This document shows, piece after piece, positions 1 through 7,550 of a DNA stretch of 8,592 nucleotides; position 1 is the stretch's first letter, and each line of letters opens with the position of its first letter. The stretch is from Oscillospiraceae bacterium (lineage in GTDB: Bacteria; Bacillota; Clostridia; Oscillospirales; Ruminococcaceae). The notes under the pieces are model-generated. The model searched no databases. It saw only the letters and a program-made list of their open reading frames with translations, and was not told the origin of the DNA. Where the stretch lies: positions 1-8,592 of the forward strand of contig CAAFHY010000062.1 of NCBI GenBank assembly GCA_900762805.1, written 5' to 3'. Made by a program: the position numbers and the translations under genes.

Positions 1-34
1 AAATCCCGCCCCGAAGCGGCTGCTTCGGGGCGGG
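1..34 (-). terminator. Intrinsic terminator of the rpsF-ssb-rpsR operon
   Basis: A perfect 13-bp GC-rich stem joins bases 5-17 and 22-34 across a 4-base loop. It begins 18 bases downstream of the rpsR stop on the minus strand. Read on that strand the hairpin is followed by ATTT at the very edge of the window, so the U-tract is only partly visible. Position and strength fit a Rho-independent terminator ending the operon. Confidence 0.85.
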
Positions 35-52
35 AGCTGATTTTATGACGCT

Positions 53-316
53 TTAGTCTGCGGTATACGGCAGCAATGCCATCTGACGGGCGCGCTTGAT
101 GGCGACGGTCAGCTCGCGCTGATGGCGGGCGCAGGTGCCGGTCACGCGGCGGGGAACGATCTTCGCCCTTTCGGCGGAGATGTATTTGCGCAGCTTGGCG
201 ACATCCTTATAGTCGATATGCTCGGCACGGTCAACGCAGAACGCGCAGACCTTCTTGCGGCGGCGCTGCTGGAAGCGCGGACGATTGTCTTCCCTTTCGG
301 GAGCCCTGTTTTCCAT
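53..316 (-). CDS. rpsR: 30S ribosomal protein bS18
   Basis: Small-subunit ribosomal protein S18, which pairs with S6 on the platform of the 30S subunit. The 87-residue product has the usual length, a basic N-terminus, and the family core around residues 33-75 ([31 protein letters not shown]). Cys24, Cys27, Cys62 and His65 form the CxxC...CxxH set typical of the zinc-binding (C+) form of S18. An AGGAGG site at 328-333 lies 11 bases before the ATG. It is the last gene of the operon, 26 bases after ssb, and is followed by a strong terminator. Confidence 0.97.
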   Translation of the reverse strand: MENRAPEREDNRPRFQQRRRKKVCAFCVDRAEHIDYKDVAKLRKYISAERAKIVPRRVTGTCARHQRELTVAIKRARQMALLPYTAD

Positions 317-342
317 AAGAGCTGTTTCCTCCTGTTGATTGG

Positions 343-810
343 TTAGAACGGCAGATCGGCGTCGTCCCCCTCGATGACGGCAAACTCATCGTCGCCGCCG
401 GCCGAGAAGGAGGCCGGTGCCTCATAGGCGGCAGACGCAGCCGGAGCCGCGGCGGGCGCCGGGCGGCTGTACCCCTCGCCGGACGAAGAGGACCTGCTTT
501 CGGTAAACGAGATTTCGTCGGCGACGACCTCGAAGGCCTTGCGGTTTTTACCCTCTTTGTCCTGATAGGTGCGGGTCTGGATGCTGCCGGTAAGGGCGAT
601 CATCTGACCCTTTTTGAAATACCTGGTGACAAATTCGGCTGTCTGGCGCCACGCGACGACGTCGATAAAATCGGTCTGACGTTCAGCGCCCTTGGTCACA
701 AAAGACCTGCTCACCGCCACGGTAAAGGTGGTGACGGAAATGCCGCTCTGGGTCTTGCGCAGCTCCGGCGTATCGGTGAGGCGGCCCATCAAGCAAACAT
801 TGTTGATCAT
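343..810 (-). CDS. ssb: Single-stranded DNA-binding protein
   Basis: Binds single-stranded DNA during replication, repair and recombination, and recruits partner proteins through its C-terminal tip. Residues 1 to about 104 form the OB-fold ([12 protein letters not shown]..., [33 protein letters not shown]). Then comes a low-complexity Ser/Ala/Pro/Gly linker of about 40 residues. The tip DADLPF (150-155) is the acidic partner-docking peptide, close to the usual DDDIPF. The start lies 3 bases after the rpsF stop, and its ribosome binding site (AGAGGAG) sits inside the end of rpsF, which suggests coupled translation. Placement between rpsF and rpsR is the standard Firmicutes order. Confidence 0.97.
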   Translation of the reverse strand: MINNVCLMGRLTDTPELRKTQSGISVTTFTVAVSRSFVTKGAERQTDFIDVVAWRQTAEFVTRYFKKGQMIALTGSIQTRTYQDKEGKNRKAFEVVADEISFTESRSSSSGEGYSRPAPAAAPAASAAYEAPASFSAGGDDEFAVIEGDDADLPF

Positions 811-813
811 TTG

Positions 814-1182
814 TTACTCCTCTGTCTTTTCGGCAGGGGCTTCCTCCTCGCCCTCGGTGACGGCCGGCTGTTCCGGCTGTTCCGCAGGCTTGGCAGGCAG
901 CTCATCGAGCCTTACGATAATCGAACGCAGCACCGAGTCGGTAATGTTGTAGATGCGGTCAAGCTCGGCCGTGAAGCCCGGCTCAGCGCTGAAGGTGATG
1001 AGAACATAATAGCCTTCGCTCTGATGCTGGATCTGGTAGGCCAGGCGGCGCTTCCCCCATACATCGGTGCTGATAATGGTGCCGTTGTCGCTGATGAGCT
1101 TCTGGAACTTTTCAACGGTCGCGTTGGTCTGCTCCTCATCAAGCTTGGTGGTGAGCACCATCATCGTTTCGTAGTACTGCAT
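814..1182 (-). CDS. rpsF: 30S ribosomal protein bS6
   Basis: Small-subunit ribosomal protein S6, the partner of S18. The 122-residue product starts MQYYETMMVL and carries the family signature WGKRRLAY at residues 42-49, followed by GYYVLITF. The S6 fold ends near residue 95. The last 25 or so residues are a Glu/Pro/Ala-rich acidic tail (AEQPEQPAVTEGEEEAP...), longer than in the shortest S6 proteins but of a kind known in the family. An AAGGAGG site at 1194-1200 lies 11 bases before the ATG. It is first in the operon, behind a strong promoter and a leader that may give autoregulation. Confidence 0.97.
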   Translation of the reverse strand: MQYYETMMVLTTKLDEEQTNATVEKFQKLISDNGTIISTDVWGKRRLAYQIQHQSEGYYVLITFSAEPGFTAELDRIYNITDSVLRSIIVRLDELPAKPAEQPEQPAVTEGEEEAPAEKTEE

Positions 1183-1193
1183 AACGTATTATA

Positions 1194-1244
1194 CCTCCTT
1201 TTGGACTTATGGCCCTGTTCGGGCAAGGATCGCCGCAATGCGGC
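1194..1244 (-). promoter_or_regulatory. Candidate S6:S18 autoregulatory leader of rpsF
   Basis: The predicted transcript starts near base 1244 and has a 5' UTR of about 60 bases. It opens with a small hairpin (GCCGC/GCGGC, 1232-1244). Next, UCCUU (complement of 1225-1229) can pair with AAGGA of the ribosome binding site (1196-1200). This helix stacks on a GCCC/GGGC hairpin (1221-1224 with 1212-1215) that has a GAACA loop and an 11-base bulge on its 3' side. The fold would hide the rpsF ribosome binding site. A CCG sits at the junction of stem and loop. Bacterial rpsF leaders are known to bind the S6:S18 complex through a structured motif containing CCG. Assigning this leader to that class is an inference from position and fold. 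Confidence 0.5.
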
Positions 1245-1250
1245 TTATAT

Positions 1251-1279
1251 ATTATAGCAGGCGCCGGCCTCCTTGTCAA
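1251..1279 (-). promoter_or_regulatory. Promoter of the rpsF-ssb-rpsR operon
   Basis: On the minus strand TTGACA (1274-1279) and TATAAT (1251-1256) are separated by exactly 17 bases. A TG one base upstream of the -10 makes it an extended -10. Both hexamers match the housekeeping sigma consensus perfectly, as expected for a highly expressed ribosomal protein operon. Confidence 0.92.
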
Positions 1280-1436
1280 ACGAAATTCTGCCCGCGGCGG
1301 CCCCTCCGTTCCCCGCTCCGGCCCCCGCTCGCCTGCGCCGGGGACACACAGCACAGCCGCGCCAAAGAACGGCAGGGCCGGCTTGAGCGACCGCGCCGAA
1401 ACCATCGTTTTCCCTCTCCCCAAATTGCCGGATCTA

Positions 1437-1445
1437 TGATATAAT
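1437..1445 (+). promoter_or_regulatory. Extended -10 promoter of lepA-hemW
   Basis: TGATATAAT lies 59 bases before the lepA start and gives a perfect extended -10. The hexamer 17 bases upstream (TCCCCA, 1417-1422) matches the -35 consensus at only 3 of 6 places, so the promoter probably relies on the extended -10. The predicted leader contains a small GCGGC/GCCGC hairpin (1458-1470). The rest of the gap between the two divergent promoters (about 1280-1436) is GC-rich and shows no feature I can name. Confidence 0.7.
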
Positions 1446-1503
1446 AGAAATAATTATGCGGCCGGGCCGCCAAACACCCATCCCGTCCGTCTGAGGGAGC
1501 CCT

Positions 1504-3295
<1,792 letters not shown>

Positions 3296-3303
<8 letters not shown>

Positions 3304-4381
3304 CGCCGGTATCTATCTTCACATCCCCTTCTGCCTGCGCAAGTGCCCCTACTGCGATTTTTATTCGGTCCCCCTTTCGGCTTCCCAAAAGCGCCGCTAT
3401 CTGGAGGCGCTGGTGCGTGAGATGGGGCGGACAGAGGGCCGGCCGGCCGCCGACACGGTCTATCTCGGCGGCGGCACACCGTCGCTGCTGAGCGGGGACG
3501 ATTTTTCGCGGCTGATCGCCGCTGTTCAGACATATTTCTCCCTCAGCCCCGATGCCGAGCTGACCGCCGAGCTGAATCCCGGCGACGTCACGCCGCAGCT
3601 TCTTTCAGCCCTGGCCTCCGCCGGCTTCAACCGGCTTTCCCTCGGCGTCCAGAGCTTTGACGATGCCATGCTGCGCCTGCTCGGCCGCCGCCACACAGCC
3701 GAACGGGCGGTGAGTGCCTTTCATCTGGCACGCGAGGCCGGCTTTTCCAACATCAGCATCGACCTGATGCTGGCGCTGCCGGGGCAGACGCCCGCGGCGC
3801 TGCTGGCCGAATGCCACGCTGCCGCCGCCCTTGCGCCGGAGCATATCTCGGCCTATCTGCTCAAGCTTGAGCCGGGCACCCCCTTTGGGAAGCATCCGCC
3901 CGCCCATATGCCTGACGATGACGCCGCCGCCGAGCTGTACCTGCTGGCCGCCCAAGCGCTGGAGCAGGCCGGCTACCGGCACTATGAAATATCGAGCTAT
4001 GCCCGCCCCGGCCTTGAAAGCCGGCACAACCTCAAATACTGGCTGCTGGAGGACTACTATGCCTTCGGCGCAGCGGCCGCCGCCTGCGTGGGCGGCCGGC
4101 GCACACGCTATGCCGCCGATATCGACGCGTTCATCGACGGCCGGCCGCCCATCGACGAGGGGCCGGTCACGGCTGAGGATGCCCTCATCTGCCTGCTTCG
4201 CACCGACCGAGGGCTGGACCTTGCCGCCTATGCCGGCCGCTTCGGCCCGCTGACCGAAAATCAGCGTCAGCTGATCGACCGCTGCACCGAGGCAGGCTAT
4301 CTGACACGCAGCGGCAGCCGGATCGCCTTCACCGACCGGGGCTTTCTGGTGTCAAACAGCATCCTCGCCCGTCTGATATGA
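3296..4381 (+). CDS. hemW: Heme chaperone HemW (radical SAM family)
   Basis: A HemN-related protein that binds heme and hands it to target proteins; it is often misannotated as coproporphyrinogen III oxidase. The 361-residue product has Cys13, Cys17 and Cys20 in CX3CX2C for the 4Fe-4S cluster. The fourth cysteine of true HemN is absent (DFY follows). GGGTPS at 58-63 is the SAM-binding glycine motif, and HNLKYW at 244-249 is the HNxxYW signature of HemW. The start is the ATG at 3296 inside ATGAGTAG, overlapping the lepA stop by 8 bases; the frame is open far upstream but the homology begins here (GIYLHIPFC). Oddly, the segment after HNxxYW reads FGAAAAAC (257-264), where family members usually have a form of FGPAAHSY. 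Confidence 0.93.
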
Positions 4382-4467
4382 GCCGCCGCGGCGCCCCTGG
4401 GCTTCACGCAGGGAAGCACACCGCACACAGGCGCCTTCTGTCTGCCAAAAAAACGAAAGGAACAAGT

Positions 4468-4899
4468 ATGAAGCATGAAACCTCCTGCGGCTCCGTCGTC
4501 TTCACCCGCAAGGGCAAAGACTGGGCGGTGCTGCTGACAAAAAACAAACGGGGCGGCCACTGGTCATTTCCCAAAGGACACGTTGAAAAGGGCGAAAACT
4601 TCCTGCAGACGGCCAAGCGCGAGGTGCTGGAGGAGACGGGCCTGTCGGTCACCCCGCTCGACGGCTTCTGCGACAGCATCGAATACTGCTGCGACCGCGA
4701 CACGGTAAAGACGGTCTGGTACTACGTCTCAGTCGTGCCGGCCGACGCGCCGCTCGTCCCCCAGCCGGAGGAGGTCAGCGCCATCCGCTGGGTGGCCTAC
4801 GACAACGCCTCTTCGCACATCACCTACGCGGCCGACGGGGAGCTGCTCCGCGCCGCCTACACCTTCCTGACCGAACATGAGGACACCCCATGCAGCTGA
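4468..4899 (+). CDS. Nudix hydrolase, Ap4A-hydrolase-like
   Basis: A 143-residue Nudix protein predicted to cleave a nucleoside diphosphate linked to another group, probably diadenosine tetraphosphate or a related dinucleotide. The complete Nudix box (GX5EX7REUXEEXGU) covers residues 37-59, with metal-binding REVLEE at 51-56. The N-terminal pattern SCGSVVFTR, the KNKRGGHWSFPKGH stretch and the overall length resemble bacterial bis(5'-nucleosyl)-tetraphosphatases. The true substrate cannot be read from sequence. The ATG at 4468 has AAAGGA six bases upstream. An earlier in-frame ATG at 4378 overlaps the hemW stop but would add 30 residues unlike the family. The gene lies 86 bases after hemW with no clear promoter or terminator between them, so readthrough from lepA-hemW is likely. 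Confidence 0.85.
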   Translation: MKHETSCGSVVFTRKGKDWAVLLTKNKRGGHWSFPKGHVEKGENFLQTAKREVLEETGLSVTPLDGFCDSIEYCCDRDTVKTVWYYVSVVPADAPLVPQPEEVSAIRWVAYDNASSHITYAADGELLRAAYTFLTEHEDTPCS

Positions 4900-5750
4900 A
4901 CCTGACTCACCCCATCAAGCTGGCGTTCTGCGACCTCGACGGCACCCTGCTCGACGAGCACTCCGCCATGGCCCCCGCCACCCGGCAGGCCATCGCCCGC
5001 GCCGAGGCGGCCGGGCTGCATGTCTCGTTCGCCACCGGCCGCGCCTTTCCCATGCTGGCGGACATCGCACGGGCAGCCGGCATCACGGCGCCGCTCGTCA
5101 CCTGCAACGGCGCGCAGATCGTTGACCCCGTGACGGGAAAGCTGATATCCGGCAGCTCGCTCGACCCTGCCGCCATCGAGCCGACGCTGCGGGCGCTCGA
5201 TGCGCGCGGAGTGGAATATTCGCTGCTCGGCATCGACTGCTGCCTGTTCGGCCGCTCCACCAATCCGCGCCTGCCTTACTGCCTCAAAAGCACGGGTGAC
5301 GGGCGAACCACCGGCCTGACCGATGTTGAATGCCTCGTGCTGGACGGAGATTACAGCCGCCTTGCCGGTCACCGCATTGCCAAGATATTGCTCAATGAGC
5401 AGACGCCCGGCGAGGCCGAGGCCGCCTGCCGCGCCGTTATCGACAGCTCCGTCTTTGAATGCTACCGCTCGTCGCCGACGCTCATCGAGATCATGCCCAT
5501 CGGCATCGACAAGGGCGAGGGTGTGCGCCGCGTGGCGGCGGCCTGCGGCGTGCCGATGGAATCGGTGGCTGTGTTCGGCGACTATGACAACGACCTGCCG
5601 ATGCTCCGCATCGCCGGCTTCCCGGTCGCCATGGGCAACGGCACCGATGCCGTCAAGGCCGCCGCACGGTATATTTGCGAGACCAACACCGAGAATGGTG
5701 TGGCTAAAACGCTCGACCGGATGGTCGAGGCCAATCGGGCCTTTTTGTGA
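4890..5750 (+). CDS. Cof-type HAD hydrolase (sugar or nucleotide phosphatase)
   Basis: A 286-residue member of the haloacid dehalogenase superfamily, Cof/IIB subgroup, likely a cytoplasmic phosphatase acting on a sugar phosphate, cofactor or nucleotide. Motif I is DLDGT with nucleophile Asp15 and acid/base Asp17. Motif II is FATGR with Thr49. Motif III is Lys208 in DKGEG. Motif IV is GDYDND (230-235). The region between motifs II and III is the type-IIB cap. All catalytic residues are present. The start overlaps the Nudix stop by 10 bases, with TGAGGA six bases upstream, so the two genes are probably translated together. HAD phosphatases of this group are promiscuous and the substrate is unknown. 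Confidence 0.9.
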   Translation: MQLNLTHPIKLAFCDLDGTLLDEHSAMAPATRQAIARAEAAGLHVSFATGRAFPMLADIARAAGITAPLVTCNGAQIVDPVTGKLISGSSLDPAAIEPTLRALDARGVEYSLLGIDCCLFGRSTNPRLPYCLKSTGDGRTTGLTDVECLVLDGDYSRLAGHRIAKILLNEQTPGEAEAACRAVIDSSVFECYRSSPTLIEIMPIGIDKGEGVRRVAAACGVPMESVAVFGDYDNDLPMLRIAGFPVAMGNGTDAVKAAARYICETNTENGVAKTLDRMVEANRAFL

Positions 5751-5751
5751 A

Positions 5752-5780
5752 CGACCGGCAGGCTGCTGTCCGGTCGATTT
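5752..5780 (+). terminator. Candidate terminator after the HAD gene
   Basis: CGACCGG (5752-5758) pairs with CCGGTCG (5770-5776). Inner CAG/CTG pairing gives about 10 bp with one bulge. The hairpin starts just after the HAD stop and is followed by ATTTCTAT, a weak T-tract. A smaller GGCC/GGCC hairpin followed by TTTTT overlaps the last codons (about 5730-5745) and may contribute. Confidence 0.5.
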
Positions 5781-6021
5781 CTATGCGGCCGTCATATGGG
5801 GCGCGGCGGGTCATACAGCCGCGGCAAAGTGCCTTTGCCGGCTGTCGGAGAAGGTTGGCCCGAAACGGGGCGTCCCGCGGCCCTTGCCCGGAAAACAGCC
5901 CTCCCTTGCCGGCCAGCCGGAGGGGCATCCCCGGCCGGTCAGATAAGCAGCACCCGCGCTCCGCGCAGAAAACGAACAGGCAAAGCGGCCCTCCTGCCTC
6001 TGCCCGCCAAATCCCAAAGCA

Positions 6022-6048
6022 GCGCCACGGGAAACTCTCCCGTGGCGC
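6022..6048 (-). terminator. Strong hairpin, possible terminator for the DUF523 gene
   Basis: A perfect 11-bp stem joins 6022-6032 (GCGCCACGGGA) and 6038-6048 with a 5-base loop. On the minus strand it is followed by TGCTTTGGGATTT, which is moderately T-rich, so it could stop transcription coming from DUF523. On the plus strand no T-tract follows. Confidence 0.4.
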
Positions 6049-6061
6049 CGCCTGATGCTGC

Positions 6062-6086
6062 GCCCCGCTTTCCGGCGGGGCCTTTT
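6062..6086 (+). terminator. Intrinsic terminator facing the plus strand
   Basis: GCCCCGC (6062-6068) pairs with GCGGGGC (6075-6081) across a 6-base loop and is followed by CTTTTATG. Shape and T-tract are those of a Rho-independent terminator for transcripts from the HAD side. Confidence 0.65.
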
Positions 6087-6098
6087 ATGAGCCCTGTC

Positions 6099-6128
6099 CT
6101 GCGCCGCCCGCACGGCGGCGCAGCTTTT
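6099..6128 (+). terminator. Second plus-strand terminator-like hairpin
   Basis: A perfect 10-bp stem joins CTGCGCCGCC (6099-6108) and GGCGGCGCAG (6114-6123) across a 5-base loop and is followed by CTTTTCG. It lies 13 bases after the previous terminator and may act as a back-up. Confidence 0.5.
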
Positions 6129-6142
6129 CGTTCCTTGCCAGA

Positions 6143-6167
6143 CCGCCGCGGGCACGGCCCGCGGCGG
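6143..6167. other. GC-rich inverted repeat next to the DUF523 stop
   Basis: An 11-bp perfect stem joins CCGCCGCGGGC (6143-6153) and GCCCGCGGCGG (6157-6167) with a 3-base loop. No T-tract follows on either strand, so it is not a standard terminator. It may stabilise the 3' end of the DUF523 mRNA. Confidence 0.45.
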
Positions 6168-6193
6168 CGCTGCGGCCGGCTGTCATCCCGCCG

Positions 6194-6634
6194 CTACTCC
6201 TCCACCGGCCAGTCGGGCCAGTCGTTTTCGGTGTAAACCGGGATGCCGCTTTCCAGAAACAGCTGTGCGGTGACACCGTTTCCGGCTGTTTTCTGCCCGG
6301 TAAAGCTGCCGTCATAGATCTGCCCCCTGCCGCAGCTGGGGCTGTTGGCCTTGAGAATGGCAAAATCGGCCCTCAGCATCCGGGCCAGCGACAGCGCCTC
6401 GGCCGCTCCTGCGGCGTACTGCGCGGTGACGTCGCTTCCGTCCCGCATCACCACGCGGTCACCCACGATCTCACTGGGCAGGCGGGGCGTCGGCAGACCG
6501 CCGAGCTGTTCGGGGCAAATGGGCAGCAGCGTGTGCTTTTGGGCAAGCGCCACCACACGCTCACAGCGCTGCCCGTCCCCCTTGTAGCGGCAGCGGCAGC
6601 CAAGCAGGCAGCTGCTGACGGCAATAACAGCCAT
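6194..6634 (-). CDS. DUF523 protein, TudS-like (thiouracil desulfidase family)
   Basis: A 146-residue protein of the DUF523 family. A characterised bacterial member, TudS, is a 4Fe-4S enzyme that removes sulfur from 2-thiouracil; whether this one does so is unknown. The family pattern is complete: SSCLLG near the start, PICPEQLGGLPTPR (38-51), DVTAQY, AILKANSPSCG (92-102) and IYDGSF. Cys9, Cys40 and Cys101 match the three cysteines expected to hold the cluster. Additional Cys13, Cys15 and Cys24 lie near the N-terminus. GGGAGGAA (6641-6648) gives a good ribosome binding site. The gene stands alone behind its own promoter, convergent with the HAD gene. Confidence 0.88.
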   Translation of the reverse strand: MAVIAVSSCLLGCRCRYKGDGQRCERVVALAQKHTLLPICPEQLGGLPTPRLPSEIVGDRVVMRDGSDVTAQYAAGAAEALSLARMLRADFAILKANSPSCGRGQIYDGSFTGQKTAGNGVTAQLFLESGIPVYTENDWPDWPVEE

Positions 6635-6664
6635 ACCTCATTCCTCCCGTCTCATATTTGCCTC

Positions 6665-6694
6665 ATCTTAGCACGGGCAAAGGGGCTTTGTCAA
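6665..6694 (-). promoter_or_regulatory. Promoter of the DUF523 gene
   Basis: On the minus strand TTGACA (6689-6694) and TAAGAT (6665-6670) are spaced by 18 bases, and a TG one base before the -10 makes it extended. The predicted transcript starts about 25 bases before the ATG. Confidence 0.8.
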
Positions 6695-6757
6695 GAAATG
6701 CACCGGAGGGGCCTGAGAAACACTGCCTGATGGGACACTGCGGGCGCAGCCTAACGC

Positions 6758-7105
6758 ATGGGCCGATCGAAGGTCCCCTTCTATGCTCCCAAAATCCTTG
6801 AAAAAAGATATCGTCCCCGCCGGATGCTGCAGGCGCACGAGCCGGTGCCCGCCGCCGGCTCTGCTGCGGTATTTCCTGAAAATCTGCCGGAGCTAACCTG
6901 ACTGAGTACGAATCAGGAGCGGCTTTGCAATGGCGCGCCTCCATTCATGCAAGAGCTGTACAGGGGCTCCATCTATCCGCCGTTTCCCTGCTATGTCGTC
7001 TATATCGCCGTCCCGCCGGTCTATCAAAAATTCCCGAAACCCGTCCGCATCGCTGAGCCGGCGGTCCCGCTCCTGCCGAGGCCGATACCGTCTATGATGT
7101 TTTGA
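6758..7105 (+). pseudogene. Possible relic gene, one frame broken by a TGA
   Basis: One plus-strand frame runs from an ATG at 6758 to a TGA at 7103-7105 with a single internal TGA at 6899-6901. The upper part gives 47 residues (MGRSKVPFYAPKILEKRYRP...). The lower part gives 67 residues, among them MQELYRGSIYPPFPCYVVYI, and is rich in Pro, Tyr and Val. Third codon positions in the lower part are mostly G or C, as in the real genes here, and a strong terminator begins 2 bases after the final stop. I do not recognise the protein. Neither part has a clear ribosome binding site in this frame. It could be a decayed gene, a small lower ORF alone, or chance. Confidence 0.28.
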
Positions 7106-7106
7106 C

Positions 7107-7144
7107 GCCCGCTCTGAGAAAGCCCCGGCGGAGCGGGCTTCTTT
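7107..7144 (+). terminator. Intrinsic terminator after the broken frame
   Basis: GCCCGCTC (7107-7114) pairs perfectly with GAGCGGGC (7131-7138). Two more inner pairs (one U-G) make about 10 bp around a 12-base loop. TTCTTTC follows. It starts immediately after the TGA at 7103-7105. Confidence 0.6.
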
Positions 7145-7273
7145 CCCGCGGCCGCTGATCGCCGGCTGCGGCTGACTCCGCTGGCGGCGCACATTTGGGC
7201 GGCGCAGGCCGACAAGCCCCATCCGGGCACTGAAGCACCACAGCTGCCGGAGGAACGCCGCCGTGTTCGGCAG
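7145..7273. other. Intergenic stretch without a recognisable gene
   Basis: GC-rich sequence between two plus-strand terminators. Frames on both strands are open over part of it, but they are Arg/Pro/Ser/Ala-rich and have no ribosome binding site or family resemblance. I see no RNA gene. Confidence 0.5.
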
Positions 7274-7314
7274 AAGGGGGTCTTTTCCCGCCAAGCCGAC
7301 ACCCTTTTTTGTTT
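7274..7314 (+). terminator. Intrinsic terminator with a six-T run
   Basis: AAGGGGGTC (7274-7282) pairs with GACACCCTT (7298-7306) over 9 positions with one G-A mismatch and a 15-base loop. The stem runs into TTTTTT (7305-7310) and then GTTTGCTTT. It insulates the downstream promoter from upstream transcription. Confidence 0.7.
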
Positions 7315-7348
7315 GCTTTCGTCAAAACGCCGAATATTGCTCTGCTTC

Positions 7349-7377
7349 TTGACAAGGCCGCTGCTATCTGTTAGATT
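7349..7377 (+). promoter_or_regulatory. Promoter of the repeat-tailed membrane protein gene
   Basis: TTGACA (7349-7354) is a perfect -35. It lies 17 bases before TAGATT (7372-7377), which is preceded by TG one base upstream (extended -10). It is the only good plus-strand promoter seen before the gene at 7551. Confidence 0.72.
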
Positions 7378-7383
7378 TGTTAT

Positions 7384-7550
7384 AGAAGCTCTGCCGTCCG
7401 GCAGGAGCACCCCTGTTTTTCACATGGCTCATGGTAGCTTTTGCGCCTGCATCTTTTTCAGCAGGCAACTGCCGCAGCGGCTGGCCGCCGCTGTCTTCCC
7501 GAAACTGGCCGGGTGCCGACGGCCGACAGCTTGCGCGAAAGGGCCGCCCC
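7384..7550 (+). promoter_or_regulatory. Long structured 5' leader
   Basis: About 165 untranslated bases separate the predicted transcription start from the ATG. They can form GCTCTGCC/GGCA-GAGC (7388-7408, one bulge), a competing CAGG/CCTG hairpin followed directly by TTTTT (about 7402-7419), GCCTGC/GCAGGC, and CAGCGGC/GCCGCTG further down. The first two overlap and could be alternative folds. I recognise no known riboswitch or T-box in it. Confidence 0.35.

Larger units (their letters stand above)
5751..6193. other. Convergent intergenic region rich in hairpins
   Basis: No reading frame here looks coding: frames on both strands are rich in Arg/Pro/Gly/Ser, lack a good ribosome binding site and resemble no family I know. 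The stretch holds several strong inverted repeats, described as separate entries, and a minor one at 5822-5840 (CGGCAAAG/CTTTGCCG, 3-base loop). It separates the HAD gene (plus) from the DUF523 gene (minus). Confidence 0.6.

Noticed and set aside
4378..4467. Earlier start for the Nudix gene at 4378, overlapping the hemW stop as ATGA
   Set aside because: It would add 30 Arg/Ala/Gly-rich residues outside the Nudix fold and has no ribosome binding site, whereas the ATG at 4468 has AAAGGA at good spacing.
5747..6236. Several plus- and minus-strand frames of 70-146 codons in the convergent gap
   Set aside because: They are low-complexity, have no ribosome binding sites, and run through strong terminator hairpins.
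6899..6930. Internal TGA at 6899 read as selenocysteine
   Set aside because: A short CCTGA/TCAGG inverted repeat starts at the TGA itself, but spacing and loop do not fit a bacterial SECIS element, and the protein is not a recognised selenoprotein.
6930..7097. A 55-codon plus-strand ORF with AGGAG upstream (MARLHSCKSC...)
   Set aside because: The ribosome binding site looks fair, but the product is Ser/Arg-rich (SRRSRSCRGRYRL) like an out-of-frame shadow, while the overlapping frame has the gene-like codon bias. It cannot be fully excluded.
6635..7550. Mobile element or non-coding RNA gene in the long gap
   Set aside because: I saw no terminal inverted repeats, transposase motifs, target duplications, tRNA, or signatures of tmRNA, SRP RNA or RNase P RNA.
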